Source: Sphingomonas taxi (GTDB lineage Bacteria; Pseudomonadota; Alphaproteobacteria; Sphingomonadales; Sphingomonadaceae). Taken from it: a stretch of DNA of 64,000 bases. Below the pieces are notes generated by a model. It did no database searches and was not told the origin of the DNA. It saw nothing but the letters and a program-made list of their open reading frames with translations. The DNA lies in NCBI GenBank assembly GCA_003240625.1, contig QFMX01000002.1:186001-250000 (forward strand), written 5' to 3'. Within the stretch, counting starts at the first letter, position 1, and each line of letters begins with the position of its first letter. The position numbers and the translations under genes are program-made. Shown here one piece after another: positions 24,692 through 33,398 of the stretch.

Positions 24692-27064
24692 ATGTTCGCA
24701 AGCCGCCGGGATGTGTTGATGGGGACGACGGCGGTGGCGCTGTTGTCGGTGGGCGAACAGGCGCTCGGCAAGGGGACGGCAACGCTGCCGGCCAGTGCGA
24801 AACCCTTGCCGTTGTCGGCCGTGCGGTTGCTCCCTTCGGCGTATGCGACCGCGGTCGAGGTCAATCGCACGTACCTGCTGCGGTTGAGCGCGGACCGGTT
24901 TCTGCACAATTTCATGGTCTATGCCGGACTCCCTGCGAAGGCGCCGATCTATGGCGGGTGGGAAAGCGATACGATCGCCGGACATACGCTCGGCCATTAT
25001 CTGACCGCGCTGGTGCTGATGCATGCGCAGACCGGCGATGCGGAGTGCCGTACTCGCGCGGATTATATCGTCGCTGAACTGGCGCGGGCGCAGGCGAAGC
25101 GCGGGACGGGCTATGTCGGTGCGCTCGGGCGCAAGCGGAAGGACGGCGGAATCGTCGACGGCGAGGAGATCTTCCCTGAAGTGATGCGCGGCGAGATAAA
25201 GTCGGGCGGGTTCGATCTGAACGGATCCTGGTCGCCGCTGTATACGGTGCACAAGGTGTTCGCGGGGCTGCTCGATGTGCATGCTGCGTGGGGCAATACG
25301 CAGGCGCTGACCGTGGCGACGGGGCTCGCGACGTATTTCGCCAAAGTATTCGCGGCGCTCGACGATGCGCAGATGCAGACGTTGCTCGGGTGCGAATATG
25401 GTGGGCTGAACGAAAGCTATGCCGAGCTGTCCGCGCGGACCGGGGACAAGCGATGGCTCGACGTCGCGGAGCGGCTGTACGATCGGAAGATGCTCGATCC
25501 GATGGTCGCGGGCGAGGACAAGCTCGCGAACTTTCACGCCAATACGCAGGTGCCGAAACTGGTCGGGCTGGCGCGGATCCACGAGCTGAACGGCAAGCCC
25601 GCGCCTGCCAACGCCGCGCGGTTTTTCTGGAACACCGTCACGCAGCATCACAGCTATGTGATCGGCGGCAATGCCGATCGCGAGTATTTCTCCGGGCCCG
25701 ATACGATCGCGAACCACATCACCGAGCAGACGTGCGAGCATTGCAACAGCTATAATATGCTCAAGCTGACGCAGCATCTATACGGTTGGCAGCCGGACGG
25801 CGCGCTGTTCGACTACTACGAGCGCGCGCACCTCAACCACGTGATGGCGGCGCAGAACCCGAAGACGGCAGGGTTCAGCTATATGACACCGCTGATGACG
25901 GGCTCCGTGTGCGAGTATTCGACGCCGAAGGACGATGCGTTCTGGTGCTGCGTCGGCAGCGGGATGGAGAGCCATGCGAAGCACGGCGAGGCGATCTTCT
26001 GGGAGGGCAACGGCACGCTGCTGGTCAATCTCTACATCCCGGCGGAGGCGCGCTGGCAGGCACGGGGCGCGGTGCTGACGCTCGACACGCGCTATCCGTT
26101 CGAGCCGGAATCGCGGCTGACGCTGACCAAGCTGGTCAAGCCGGGACGTTTTCCGATCGCGCTGCGCGTGCCGGGTTGGGCTGTCGGACGTGCGACGGTG
26201 ACGGTCAACGGCGCGGCGGTCGAGCCGGTGCTGGCGAAGGGCTATGCGATCGTCGAGCGGCGGTGGAAGGCGGGCGATGTCGTCGCGATCACCGTGCCGC
26301 TCGACCTGCGGCTGGAGAGTGCGCCGGGCGACGTCGATACGGTCGCCGTGCTGCGCGGGCCGATGGTGATGGCCGCCGATCTCGGGCCGACCGAGGCGAA
26401 ATGGGAGCAGGCGGATCCGGCGATGGTCGGCGCGGACTTACTCGCCGCGTTCACGCCGACGGTTGGCGCCGGCGCGTGCTATGCGACGAAGGGGATCATC
26501 CGTCCGGCGGACCTGAATTTCGTGCCGTTCTACAGCCAGCATGACCGACGTAGCGCGGTATATTTCAAGCGCTTCAGCGAGGCAGCGTGGAAGACCGAGG
26601 AGGCGGCGTTCCTGACCGAGCAGGCGCGGCTGAAGGATATCGCCGCGCGGTCGGTCGACGTAATGCATCTGGGCGAGATGCAGCCCGAGCGCGACCACGC
26701 CCTGACGTCGGAGATATCCTATCCGGTCAGCTATCGCGGGCGGAACGGGCGCGATGCGCGGTCGGGCGGGTATTTCGAGTTCGCGATGAAGACGCGCGCC
26801 GGACCGCTGGTGTTGCAGGCGACCTATTGGGGAGACGAACGTGCGCGCGATTTCGATATTCTGGTCGATAACGTGAAGGTCGTGACGCAGCATCTTGAGG
26901 CTGACCAGCCGGGCAAGTTCTTCGATGTCGACTATCCGCTGCCGATCGGGCTGACCAAGGGGAAGACGAGCGTGAAGGTGCGGTTCGTGCCGCATGATCG
27001 TTCGTCCGCGGGGCCGGTGTTCGGGGTGCGCATGGTCACCGCCAAGCCGGGTGTGACCGCGTGA
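24692..27064 (+). CDS. GH127-type beta-L-arabinofuranosidase (DUF1680), Tat-exported
   Basis: I start at ATG 24692 because GGAG lies six bases upstream; an in-frame ATG at 24680 overlaps that site and the operator. The 790-residue protein has a twin-arginine signal (FASRRDVLMGTTAVALLSVG), an (alpha/alpha)6 catalytic domain and C-terminal beta-sandwiches. The zinc site of the family is visible as E349 and C351 (CEHCNSYNMLKL) and the C419-C420 pair (FWCCVGSGMESHAKHGEAIFW); in GH127 one of the paired cysteines is the nucleophile. The founding member, HypBA1, removes beta-L-arabinofuranose from hydroxyproline-linked arabino-oligosaccharides of plant extensin, which fits the neighbouring hydroxyproline genes. 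GH146 is the alternative. Confidence 0.88.
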   Translation: MFASRRDVLMGTTAVALLSVGEQALGKGTATLPASAKPLPLSAVRLLPSAYATAVEVNRTYLLRLSADRFLHNFMVYAGLPAKAPIYGGWESDTIAGHTLGHYLTALVLMHAQTGDAECRTRADYIVAELARAQAKRGTGYVGALGRKRKDGGIVDGEEIFPEVMRGEIKSGGFDLNGSWSPLYTVHKVFAGLLDVHAAWGNTQALTVATGLATYFAKVFAALDDAQMQTLLGCEYGGLNESYAELSARTGDKRWLDVAERLYDRKMLDPMVAGEDKLANFHANTQVPKLVGLARIHELNGKPAPANAARFFWNTVTQHHSYVIGGNADREYFSGPDTIANHITEQTCEHCNSYNMLKLTQHLYGWQPDGALFDYYERAHLNHVMAAQNPKTAGFSYMTPLMTGSVCEYSTPKDDAFWCCVGSGMESHAKHGEAIFWEGNGTLLVNLYIPAEARWQARGAVLTLDTRYPFEPESRLTLTKLVKPGRFPIALRVPGWAVGRATVTVNGAAVEPVLAKGYAIVERRWKAGDVVAITVPLDLRLESAPGDVDTVAVLRGPMVMAADLGPTEAKWEQADPAMVGADLLAAFTPTVGAGACYATKGIIRPADLNFVPFYSQHDRRSAVYFKRFSEAAWKTEEAAFLTEQARLKDIAARSVDVMHLGEMQPERDHALTSEISYPVSYRGRNGRDARSGGYFEFAMKTRAGPLVLQATYWGDERARDFDILVDNVKVVTQHLEADQPGKFFDVDYPLPIGLTKGKTSVKVRFVPHDRSSAGPVFGVRMVTAKPGVTA

Positions 27065-28080
27065 GCGACGACGTGCGGATGACGCTCGACGAGGTGCGGG
27101 GGCTTGCGCGGGCAGTGCTGCTCGGCGCCGGCCTGTCGCGTCCGCATGCCGAGGCGGTCGCCGAGACGATGGTCGCGGGGGAGTGCGATGGGTGTGCGAG
27201 CCACGGGATCTATCGGCTGCTGGTCGCGGCGAACAGCATCGCCAAGGGTGTCGTCGCTGTCGATGCCGAGCCGGTGGTCACCGAACCGTCGCCAGCGCTG
27301 GTGCGCGTCGATGGCGGTGGCGGGTTCGCGCAACTCGCGTTCGAGCGCGGCCGGCAGCGGCTGGCGGTGAAGGCGCGGGGGTATGGGATCGCTGCGCTCG
27401 CGCTGAACAATGTCCTACATTTCGCGGCGTTGTGGCCAGAGGTCGAGGCGCTGGCGGAGGAGGGGCTGGTTGCGCTGGCGGTGACGCCCAGCCATGCCTG
27501 GGTTGCGCCGGCGGGGGGTACCGAACCCGTGTTCGGGACCAATCCGATCGCGTTCGGCTGGCCGCGGCCGGGGGACCATCCCTTCGTGTTTGACTTTGCG
27601 ACGAGTGCGGTTGCGCGTGGGGAAATCGAACTGCATCGGCGCGCGGGGAAGGCTGTTCCCGACGACTGGGGCTATGATGCGGGTGGCCAGCCGACGACCG
27701 ACGCGGCGGCGGTGTTGAACGGCGCGATGCGGACGTTCGGCGGGCATAAGGGCTCGGCGCTGGCGGCGATGGTCGAACTGCTCGCGGGGCCGCTGATCGG
27801 CGACATGACCAGCCGGGAATCGCTGGAGGCCGATGCCGCGCGTGGCGGATCGCCGATCGGGGGTGAACTGATCATCGCGATCGATCCTGCCGGGTTCCTC
27901 GGCGATGCGGTTGCCGAGCACCTCGCGCGGGCCGAAGCGATGTTCGCGGCGATCGAGGCGCAGGGCGCTCGGCTGCCGTCGCAGCGGCGGTACGCGGCGC
28001 GGGCGCGCAGTCTGACCGAGGGTGTGGTGATACCCGCCGCATTGTACCGCGACATCATGGCGCTGGTTCCAGGAGAATGA
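27061..28080 (+). CDS. Ldh family (malate/L-lactate dehydrogenase-like) NAD(P)H oxidoreductase
   Basis: The 339-residue protein starts at GTG 27061, overlapping the GH127 stop as GTGA. It has the Ldh_2 fold: ARAVLLGAGLSRPHAEAVAETMVAGECDGCASHGIYRL at the N-terminus, the catalytic histidine probably in GCASHG, then GGTEPVFGTNPIAFGWP, FDFATSAVARGEI and GGHKGSALAAMVELLAG. Relatives reduce 2-keto acids, ureidoglycolate or delta1-pyrroline/piperideine-2-carboxylate. In a hydroxyproline locus a cyclic-imine (Pyr2C) reductase is attractive, but the trans-3-hydroxyproline dehydratase that would make its substrate was not seen. Specificity is therefore left open. Confidence 0.85.
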   Translation: MSDDVRMTLDEVRGLARAVLLGAGLSRPHAEAVAETMVAGECDGCASHGIYRLLVAANSIAKGVVAVDAEPVVTEPSPALVRVDGGGGFAQLAFERGRQRLAVKARGYGIAALALNNVLHFAALWPEVEALAEEGLVALAVTPSHAWVAPAGGTEPVFGTNPIAFGWPRPGDHPFVFDFATSAVARGEIELHRRAGKAVPDDWGYDAGGQPTTDAAAVLNGAMRTFGGHKGSALAAMVELLAGPLIGDMTSRESLEADAARGGSPIGGELIIAIDPAGFLGDAVAEHLARAEAMFAAIEAQGARLPSQRRYAARARSLTEGVVIPAALYRDIMALVPGE

Positions 28081-28082
28081 CG

Positions 28083-29846
28083 ATGAAGGCTTTTATCCTG
28101 CTGCTCGCGCTCGGTTCGACGGCTGTGGGGGCGGCGCCTTCAAGGACTCCGAAGGCGGCGGCTGCGACGTCCGCGGATGCGCGGTTCAAGACGCTCTACA
28201 CGGCGGAATATGCGTGGCGGCAACTCCAGTTCGCGCAGGGCGAGGACAATCCGACAGCCGCACCGCGCCTCCCCGACGTCGGACCCCAGGCGCAGGCAGA
28301 GCGGCTCGCACGCTGGACCGACGTGTCGCGGCAACTGGCGGCGATCCCGCCGGCCAGCCTTTCGCCCGCCAATCGCATCAACTACGCGGTCTATGCGCAG
28401 CAGATCGACGCGCTGCTCGCCGAGCAACGCTATCGCGATTACGAAAAGCCGCTGACTGCGGACACAAGCTTCTGGGGCGATGTCGCGGAGAGTGCGCGCG
28501 GCAATTTCAAGTCGGTGAAGGACTATCGCGACTACATCGCCGTCATGCGCCAGATACCGCGCTATTTCGACCAGCAGACGGGCAACATGCGCGCCGGGCT
28601 CGCGCGCGGGTTCACCCCGGCGCGGGTTACACTGAAGGGGCGCGACAACGGCGTTGCGCAGGTCGCGGAGGCTAAGACGCCGCAGGACTCGCCATTCTAC
28701 GAACCGTTCAAGACCTTCCCGTCGACGATCCCCGCCGCCGAGCAGGCTGCGCTCAGGGCGGAGGGGACGGCGGCGATCTCGCAGTCGGTCGCACCGGCCT
28801 ATGCGACATTGCTGAAGTTCCTGCGCACGGAGTATATCCCGCATGCGCGCGAGGGGCTGGCGGCGTACGACCTGCCCGACGGCAAGGCCTATTACCTGTC
28901 GAAAATCCGCGAATACACCACGCAGGATATCACGCCCGAACAGATCCACGCGCTCGGGCTCGCCGAGATCGCCAAGATCCGCGGCCGGATGGACGGCGTG
29001 ATGCGCAGCGTGAAGTTCCAGGGCGATCTGCAGGCATTCTTCAACCACTTGCGGACCGATCCGCAATTCTATCCGAAGACGCCGAACGAGCTGCTGTACC
29101 GTGCGGCGTGGATCGCCAAGACGTTCGACGGCAAAGCGTCGCAGTGGTTCGGGCATCTGCCGCGCAGCCGGTTCGCAATCAAGCCGGTGCCGGCCGACAT
29201 CGCACCGTTCTATACCGGCGGGCGCGGCGGGCCGGGCATCTATCTGGTCAATACCTACGACCTGCCGTCGCGGCCCTTCTATTCGCAGGTCGCGCTGACG
29301 CTGCACGAGAGCGCGCCGGGGCATGCATTCCAGATGCCGCTCGCGTCCGAGAACAAGGCGCTGCCGGCATTCCGGCGCGACACCTATCTGTCGGTCTATG
29401 GCGAGGGCTGGGCGCTGTATTGCGAGACGCTCGGCGAGGACATGGGGATGTACGAGACGCCGTACGACCTGTTCGGGATGCTGAGCTATCAGGCATGGCG
29501 CGCGGCGCGGCTGGTGGTCGATACCGGGATCCATGCGAAGGGCTGGAGCCGGAAGCAGGCGCAGGACTATCTGCACGACAATACCGCGCTGTCGAACCAC
29601 GAGATCGAAACCGAGGTCGATCGCTATATCGCGTGGCCGGGGCAGGCGCTGTCCTATTACATGGGCCAGATCGCGTTCCAGACCGCGCGGAAGAAGGCGC
29701 AGGACAAGCTGGGGGCGAAGTTCAATATCCGGGCGTTCCATGACGCTATGCTGGAGATGGGATCGGTGCCGGTGCCGGTGATCGAGGCGCGGACGGATGA
29801 GTTGATCGCGGCGGGTGGCAAGGGGCCGTATCCCGACGAGGAGTGA
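28083..29846 (+). CDS. DUF885 family secreted protein, metallopeptidase-like
   Basis: The start at ATG 28083 is preferred because AGGAG lies seven bases upstream; an ATG at 28077 overlaps the previous stop but leaves only one base of spacing. The 587-residue product has a Sec signal peptide (MKAFILLLALGSTAVGAAP) and is otherwise helical. LTLHESAPGHAFQ carries the H-E-x-x-P-G-H motif of DUF885, related to gluzincin-type metallopeptidase sites, and SVYGEGWALYCETLGEDMG supplies the downstream glutamate. The family is thought to be peptidases but few members are characterised. It is third in the GH127 operon, so it may process glycopeptide backbones. Confidence 0.8.
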   Translation: MKAFILLLALGSTAVGAAPSRTPKAAAATSADARFKTLYTAEYAWRQLQFAQGEDNPTAAPRLPDVGPQAQAERLARWTDVSRQLAAIPPASLSPANRINYAVYAQQIDALLAEQRYRDYEKPLTADTSFWGDVAESARGNFKSVKDYRDYIAVMRQIPRYFDQQTGNMRAGLARGFTPARVTLKGRDNGVAQVAEAKTPQDSPFYEPFKTFPSTIPAAEQAALRAEGTAAISQSVAPAYATLLKFLRTEYIPHAREGLAAYDLPDGKAYYLSKIREYTTQDITPEQIHALGLAEIAKIRGRMDGVMRSVKFQGDLQAFFNHLRTDPQFYPKTPNELLYRAAWIAKTFDGKASQWFGHLPRSRFAIKPVPADIAPFYTGGRGGPGIYLVNTYDLPSRPFYSQVALTLHESAPGHAFQMPLASENKALPAFRRDTYLSVYGEGWALYCETLGEDMGMYETPYDLFGMLSYQAWRAARLVVDTGIHAKGWSRKQAQDYLHDNTALSNHEIETEVDRYIAWPGQALSYYMGQIAFQTARKKAQDKLGAKFNIRAFHDAMLEMGSVPVPVIEARTDELIAAGGKGPYPDEE

Positions 29847-29871
29847 AAAGCGTCGACACCGCCGAACCAGA

Positions 29872-29967
29872 CGTCATTCCCGCGGAGGCGGGAACCCATA
29901 TTGGCAGGCTTCACGATAGAAACGTGAAACTCTGAGGATATGGATCCCCGCCTGCGCGGGGATGACG
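29872..29967. repeat. Palindromic repeat, family B-like copy 2
   Basis: CGTCATTCCCGCGGAGGCGG at the left and CCGCCTGCGCGGGGATGACG at the right form the outer palindrome, with ACCCAT and ATGGAT inside. It separates the convergent DUF885 and Xaa-Pro peptidase genes. The outer ends differ from copies at 9010 and 43001 (GTCAT rather than CTTGTTC), so it is a sub-family. Confidence 0.7.
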
Positions 29968-29998
29968 GCATTTTGGGATGCGGGTTGGCCTGGTTGTC

Positions 29999-31174
29999 TC
30001 AGCCGAACGGGCGGTCGATCGAGGGCTGCGGTTCGGTGAACCAGGCGGCGCCGGTGTCGGTAACGTGGAAATGATCCTCCAGCCGGATGCCGAAGCGGTC
30101 AGGGACGACGATCATCGGTTCGTTGGAAAAGCACATGCCCGGTGCCAGCGGCGTGCGGTCGCCACGGACGAGATAGGCGGGTTCGTGGATCGACAGGCCG
30201 ATGCCGTGGCCGGTGCGGTGCGGCAGGCCGGGGAGGCGATAGTCGGGGCCGAGACCTGCTTTCTCCAGCACGATGCGGGCGGCGTTGTCGATCGCTTCAC
30301 AGGGTACGCCGGGCTGGACCGCGGCGAACGCGGCGGCTTGCGCTTCGTGCTCGATGTCCCAGATCGCGCGGGCCTCGTCGCCGACCTGGCCGAACGCGTA
30401 GGTCCGCGTGATGTCGGAATGATAGCCTTCGACCTGGCAGCCGGTGTCGATCAGCACGAGTTGGTCCTCCTCGAGCAGCTGGTCGCCGGGGATGCCGTGC
30501 GGGAAGGCAGTCGCGCGGCCGAACTGCACCGCGCAGAAATACGAGCCGGCGGATCCGATCGCGCGGTGCGCGTCGTCGATAAAGCGGATCACCGTGCTGG
30601 CGGCAATGCCGGGGTGGAGGATGCGAGCGGCGCGGCGCTGGATGTCGAGCGTCATCGCCTTGGCTTGGGCGAGCAGCGCGATCTCCGCCGGGCTTTTGAT
30701 CATCCGGCACGCGTCGATCACCGAAGCGCCATCGCCAAGTTCGAGACCGGTCGAGGCAAGCCCGGTCGCCATGCCGTAAGGGAGTTGCGGGTCGAGCAGC
30801 AGCTTGCCGCTGACGGCATCGGCCACCAGCGCATACGGGCTCTCGTCCTCTTCCCAGAGGCGGAAGTCGGCGTCGATCTCTACCGCTGCCTCAAGCGAAC
30901 CCTGTTCGAAGCGCGGGCAGATCAGGATCGGCTGGCCCTTTACCGGCAGCAGCAGCGCGACCAGCCGTTCGGTCGCGCCCCATGGGATACCGGCGAGATA
31001 GCGGAGGCTCGCCCCGGCGCCGATCAGTAGCGCGTCGGCGCCCGCCGCGTCGGTCAGCGCGCGCGCCTTGTCGAGCCGGGCGGTGCGCTCGGTTTGTGCG
31101 ATACGCGGCGCTGGCGTCGCCCAGGGTGCGATGGTCGCCAGTTCGTCGGCTATGGAAGATCCGCCGATGGTCAT
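29999..31174 (-). CDS. M24 family Xaa-Pro peptidase
   Basis: The start is ATG 31174, overlapping the upstream dehydrogenase stop as ATGA; this gives 391 residues, normal for prolidase-type M24B enzymes. The creatinase-like N-terminal domain (to about 160) precedes the pita-bread fold. All five metal ligands are visible: D243 and D254 (LIDTGCQVEGYHSDITRTY), H323 (RTGHGIG), E352 (SNEPM) and E366 (RLEDHFH). No signal peptide is seen, so it acts in the cytoplasm, probably on Xaa-Pro or Xaa-Hyp dipeptides released by the S9 enzyme. Pairing with the D-hydroxyproline dehydrogenase in one transcript supports release of free hydroxyproline as its job. Confidence 0.9.
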   Translation of the reverse strand: MTIGGSSIADELATIAPWATPAPRIAQTERTARLDKARALTDAAGADALLIGAGASLRYLAGIPWGATERLVALLLPVKGQPILICPRFEQGSLEAAVEIDADFRLWEEDESPYALVADAVSGKLLLDPQLPYGMATGLASTGLELGDGASVIDACRMIKSPAEIALLAQAKAMTLDIQRRAARILHPGIAASTVIRFIDDAHRAIGSAGSYFCAVQFGRATAFPHGIPGDQLLEEDQLVLIDTGCQVEGYHSDITRTYAFGQVGDEARAIWDIEHEAQAAAFAAVQPGVPCEAIDNAARIVLEKAGLGPDYRLPGLPHRTGHGIGLSIHEPAYLVRGDRTPLAPGMCFSNEPMIVVPDRFGIRLEDHFHVTDTGAAWFTEPQPSIDRPFG

Positions 31175-32418
31175 GCGTGAGGTCCTTTTTTGCCGAAACG
31201 GGCGAGGTCGAACGGCGTGAGCGCCACCGCCGGAGTTTCTCCTGCCAACATCGCCGCGACGAGCGTCGCGGTCACCGGCGCGAGCGTGAGCCCGAGATGT
31301 TGATGGCCGAACGCATAAGCGAGATTTGCGTGGTGCGTCGAGCGGCCGATCGCCGGGAGGTAGTCGGGCAGGGTGGGGCGCGATCCCATCCAGCGCTCGA
31401 ACGGGCCCTCGATCGGCAGGCCGAGCGACCGGACGTGATGCTCCAGCCGCTCCCATTTGCGCGGATCGGGCGGGCCGTCGGGATCGCCGAGTTCGACGAA
31501 ACTCGCGGCCTGGACGCAATCGGCATAGCGCGTGACGATCATCGAACAGTCCTCGAACACGATCGGGGGCAAATCTGCGGGCCAGCCATCGGCTCGCGCG
31601 CGGATGTGGTAGCCGCGCTCGGCGATCATCGGCACGCGGTAGCCGAGCGGTTCGAGCAGATCGCGGGACCGGACCCCGGCGGTCACCAGCACCTGGTCGA
31701 CTTCATGGCCGGGTACGACGATCCGTCCGCCGTCGTCGATCAGGTGCCCGCCCTCGCGGACGATCCGCCCGCCGCGCGCCTCGACCGCGGCTTCGAGTGT
31801 CGTCGCGAGACGGCGGAGATCGGCGATCTGGCCGCTGCCGGTAAAGCGGATCGCACCGCCGACCGGATCGGCCAGGAAGCCGAGCCGGCGCAGCAGTTTT
31901 GGCTCGGCATCGACGATCCGCGTCGTTCCGATCGCGGTTCGCGACCAGCGCTGCCGGCCGGTCTTTGCGCTCGCGGCGGAATCCCAGACCAGGATATGGC
32001 CTTTCTCGCGCAACAGATCCGGTGCGCAGATCGCCTCGACCAGATCGCGCCACGCGGGCATCGCGCCAGCCAGCAACGGCGTCAGCGCAGCCGTTCCCGC
32101 CGCGAACTTCGCCGGTGTCGACGCCGCGACCAGCCGCGCGGCAAACGGCAGCCAGCGTCGCGCCATCGACGGTGGCAGCCCGAGCGCCCCGCCCGCGCTG
32201 AACAGGCGACTCGGCACGGATTTAAGCGCGCTTGGCGACGCAAGCGGCTCGACCTGTTCGACCGCGATATGCCCGGCATTGCCCCAGGATGCGGCGTTGT
32301 AATCGGCGTCGCGTTCGAACACACTCACGCCATATCCGCGATCGAGCAGAGCGAGGGCGCAGCACAAGCCGACCACGCCGCCGCCGACTATTCCGATCGT
32401 GGGCTTGACCGTTTCCAA
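31171..32418 (-). CDS. FAD-dependent D-amino-acid dehydrogenase, predicted D-hydroxyproline dehydrogenase
   Basis: The dinucleotide-binding motif IGIVGGGVVGLCCALALLDRGYGVSVFERD starts a DadA-like glycine oxidase fold; TAGVRSRDLLEPLGYRVPMIAERGYHI and SRPTLPDYLPAIGRS are the C-terminal FAD-binding blocks. I favour TTG 32418, which has AGGAG seven bases upstream; ATG 32445 has no ribosome site and would leave an extra nine residues. In the trans-4-hydroxyproline pathway a DadA-like flavoprotein oxidises cis-4-hydroxy-D-proline to delta1-pyrroline-4-hydroxy-2-carboxylate. The divergent neighbours encode the steps before and after, which is the main ground for the specific assignment. Confidence 0.82.
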   Translation of the reverse strand: METVKPTIGIVGGGVVGLCCALALLDRGYGVSVFERDADYNAASWGNAGHIAVEQVEPLASPSALKSVPSRLFSAGGALGLPPSMARRWLPFAARLVAASTPAKFAAGTAALTPLLAGAMPAWRDLVEAICAPDLLREKGHILVWDSAASAKTGRQRWSRTAIGTTRIVDAEPKLLRRLGFLADPVGGAIRFTGSGQIADLRRLATTLEAAVEARGGRIVREGGHLIDDGGRIVVPGHEVDQVLVTAGVRSRDLLEPLGYRVPMIAERGYHIRARADGWPADLPPIVFEDCSMIVTRYADCVQAASFVELGDPDGPPDPRKWERLEHHVRSLGLPIEGPFERWMGSRPTLPDYLPAIGRSTHHANLAYAFGHQHLGLTLAPVTATLVAAMLAGETPAVALTPFDLARFGKKGPHA

Positions 32419-32448
32419 CCCATTTCTCCTGTTGCACCGCATCAATCA

Positions 32449-32473
32449 CTTTCGTATACGGTATATATATTGA
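32449..32473. promoter_or_regulatory. Candidate operator site 3 in the hydroxyproline divergent promoter
   Basis: ACTTTCGTATACGGTATATA lies 23 bases before the DHDPS-family gene and 31-35 bases before the preferred start of the divergent dehydrogenase. It shares the TCGTATAC core and the following TAT with sites 1 and 2. A single bound GntR dimer here could control both hydroxyproline transcripts. Confidence 0.6.
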
Positions 32474-32495
32474 AACGCAGGAAGGTCGATACCGA

Positions 32496-33398
32496 ATGTC
32501 TGTCGAGTGGAAGGGTGTATTTCCGGCCGTAACGACTCAGATCCGCGAGGATATGACGGTCGATCTCGCCGATACGCAACGGGTCGTCGACGACCTGATC
32601 CGCGACGGCGTGACCGGGGTGATCGCGCTCGGCACGGTGGGCGAGAACAACTCGTTCGAGTATGAGGAAAAGGTCGAGGTACTGACCGCGATCGTCGAGG
32701 CGGTCGACGGCCGCGTGCCGGTCATCACCGGCGTTTCCGAATACGACACGCGCCGTGCGGTACGGTATGCGCAGGCGGCGGAGAAGGTCGGTGCGGATGG
32801 CCTGATGCTGTTGCCGCCGATGGTCTACGTGCCCAAGCCGCACGAGCTGGTCGCGCATTTCAAGGGCGTGGCGGAACAGGTCGGCCTGCCGATCATGCTG
32901 TATAACAACCCGCCAGCGTATCGCACGCTGATCGACAACGACGTGCTCGCTGCGCTGGTCGACGTCGCCAATATCGTCGCGGTCAAGGAATCGGCCCCGG
33001 ACACGCGGCGCTTCACCGACGTAAAGACCGCGTTCGGCGATCGCTACGTGCTGTTCGCGGGGCTCGACGACGTCGCGCTGGAGGGGCTGTATCTGGGCGC
33101 GCAGGGCTGGGTTTCCGGGCTGACCAACGCGTTCCCGCGGGAATCGGTCGAGCTGGTCAACGCGTTCGCGCGGGGCGATCATGCCAAGGCGATGGAGATC
33201 TATCGCTGGTTCATGCCGCTGCTCCATCTCGATGCCGAGCATGACCTGGTGCAGTCGATCAAGCTGGCCGAGCAGGTCATGGGTCGCGGCTCGGAACGCG
33301 TTCTGCCGCCACGCTATCCGCTGATCGGCGAACGGCGTGCCGAGGTGATCGCGATGGTCGAGAAGGCTGCGGCGACGCGCCCAAATCTCTCGAACTGA
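32496..33398 (+). CDS. DHDPS-family lyase, predicted delta1-pyrroline-4-hydroxy-2-carboxylate deaminase
   Basis: The 300-residue protein is a class I aldolase of the DapA/NAL superfamily. The Schiff-base lysine is K164 (IVAVKESA) and the phenolic residue is Y136 (MLYNNPPAY); ALGTVGENNSFEYEEK replaces the GTTGE motif of true DapA, pointing to a different substrate. In known hydroxyproline pathways (LhpC/HypD type) a member of this family deaminates and dehydrates Pyr4H2C to alpha-ketoglutarate semialdehyde. A good AGGAAGG site precedes the ATG. The next gene begins inside its stop (TGATG), and that gene is the 4-hydroxyproline epimerase, which supports the assignment. Confidence 0.88.
   Translation: MSVEWKGVFPAVTTQIREDMTVDLADTQRVVDDLIRDGVTGVIALGTVGENNSFEYEEKVEVLTAIVEAVDGRVPVITGVSEYDTRRAVRYAQAAEKVGADGLMLLPPMVYVPKPHELVAHFKGVAEQVGLPIMLYNNPPAYRTLIDNDVLAALVDVANIVAVKESAPDTRRFTDVKTAFGDRYVLFAGLDDVALEGLYLGAQGWVSGLTNAFPRESVELVNAFARGDHAKAMEIYRWFMPLLHLDAEHDLVQSIKLAEQVMGRGSERVLPPRYPLIGERRAEVIAMVEKAAATRPNLSN

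Noticed and set aside
32496..33398. dapA (4-hydroxy-tetrahydrodipicolinate synthase)
   Set aside because: The GTTGE motif is changed to GTVGE and the gene is coupled to the hydroxyproline epimerase, so a pyrroline-hydroxycarboxylate deaminase fits better.
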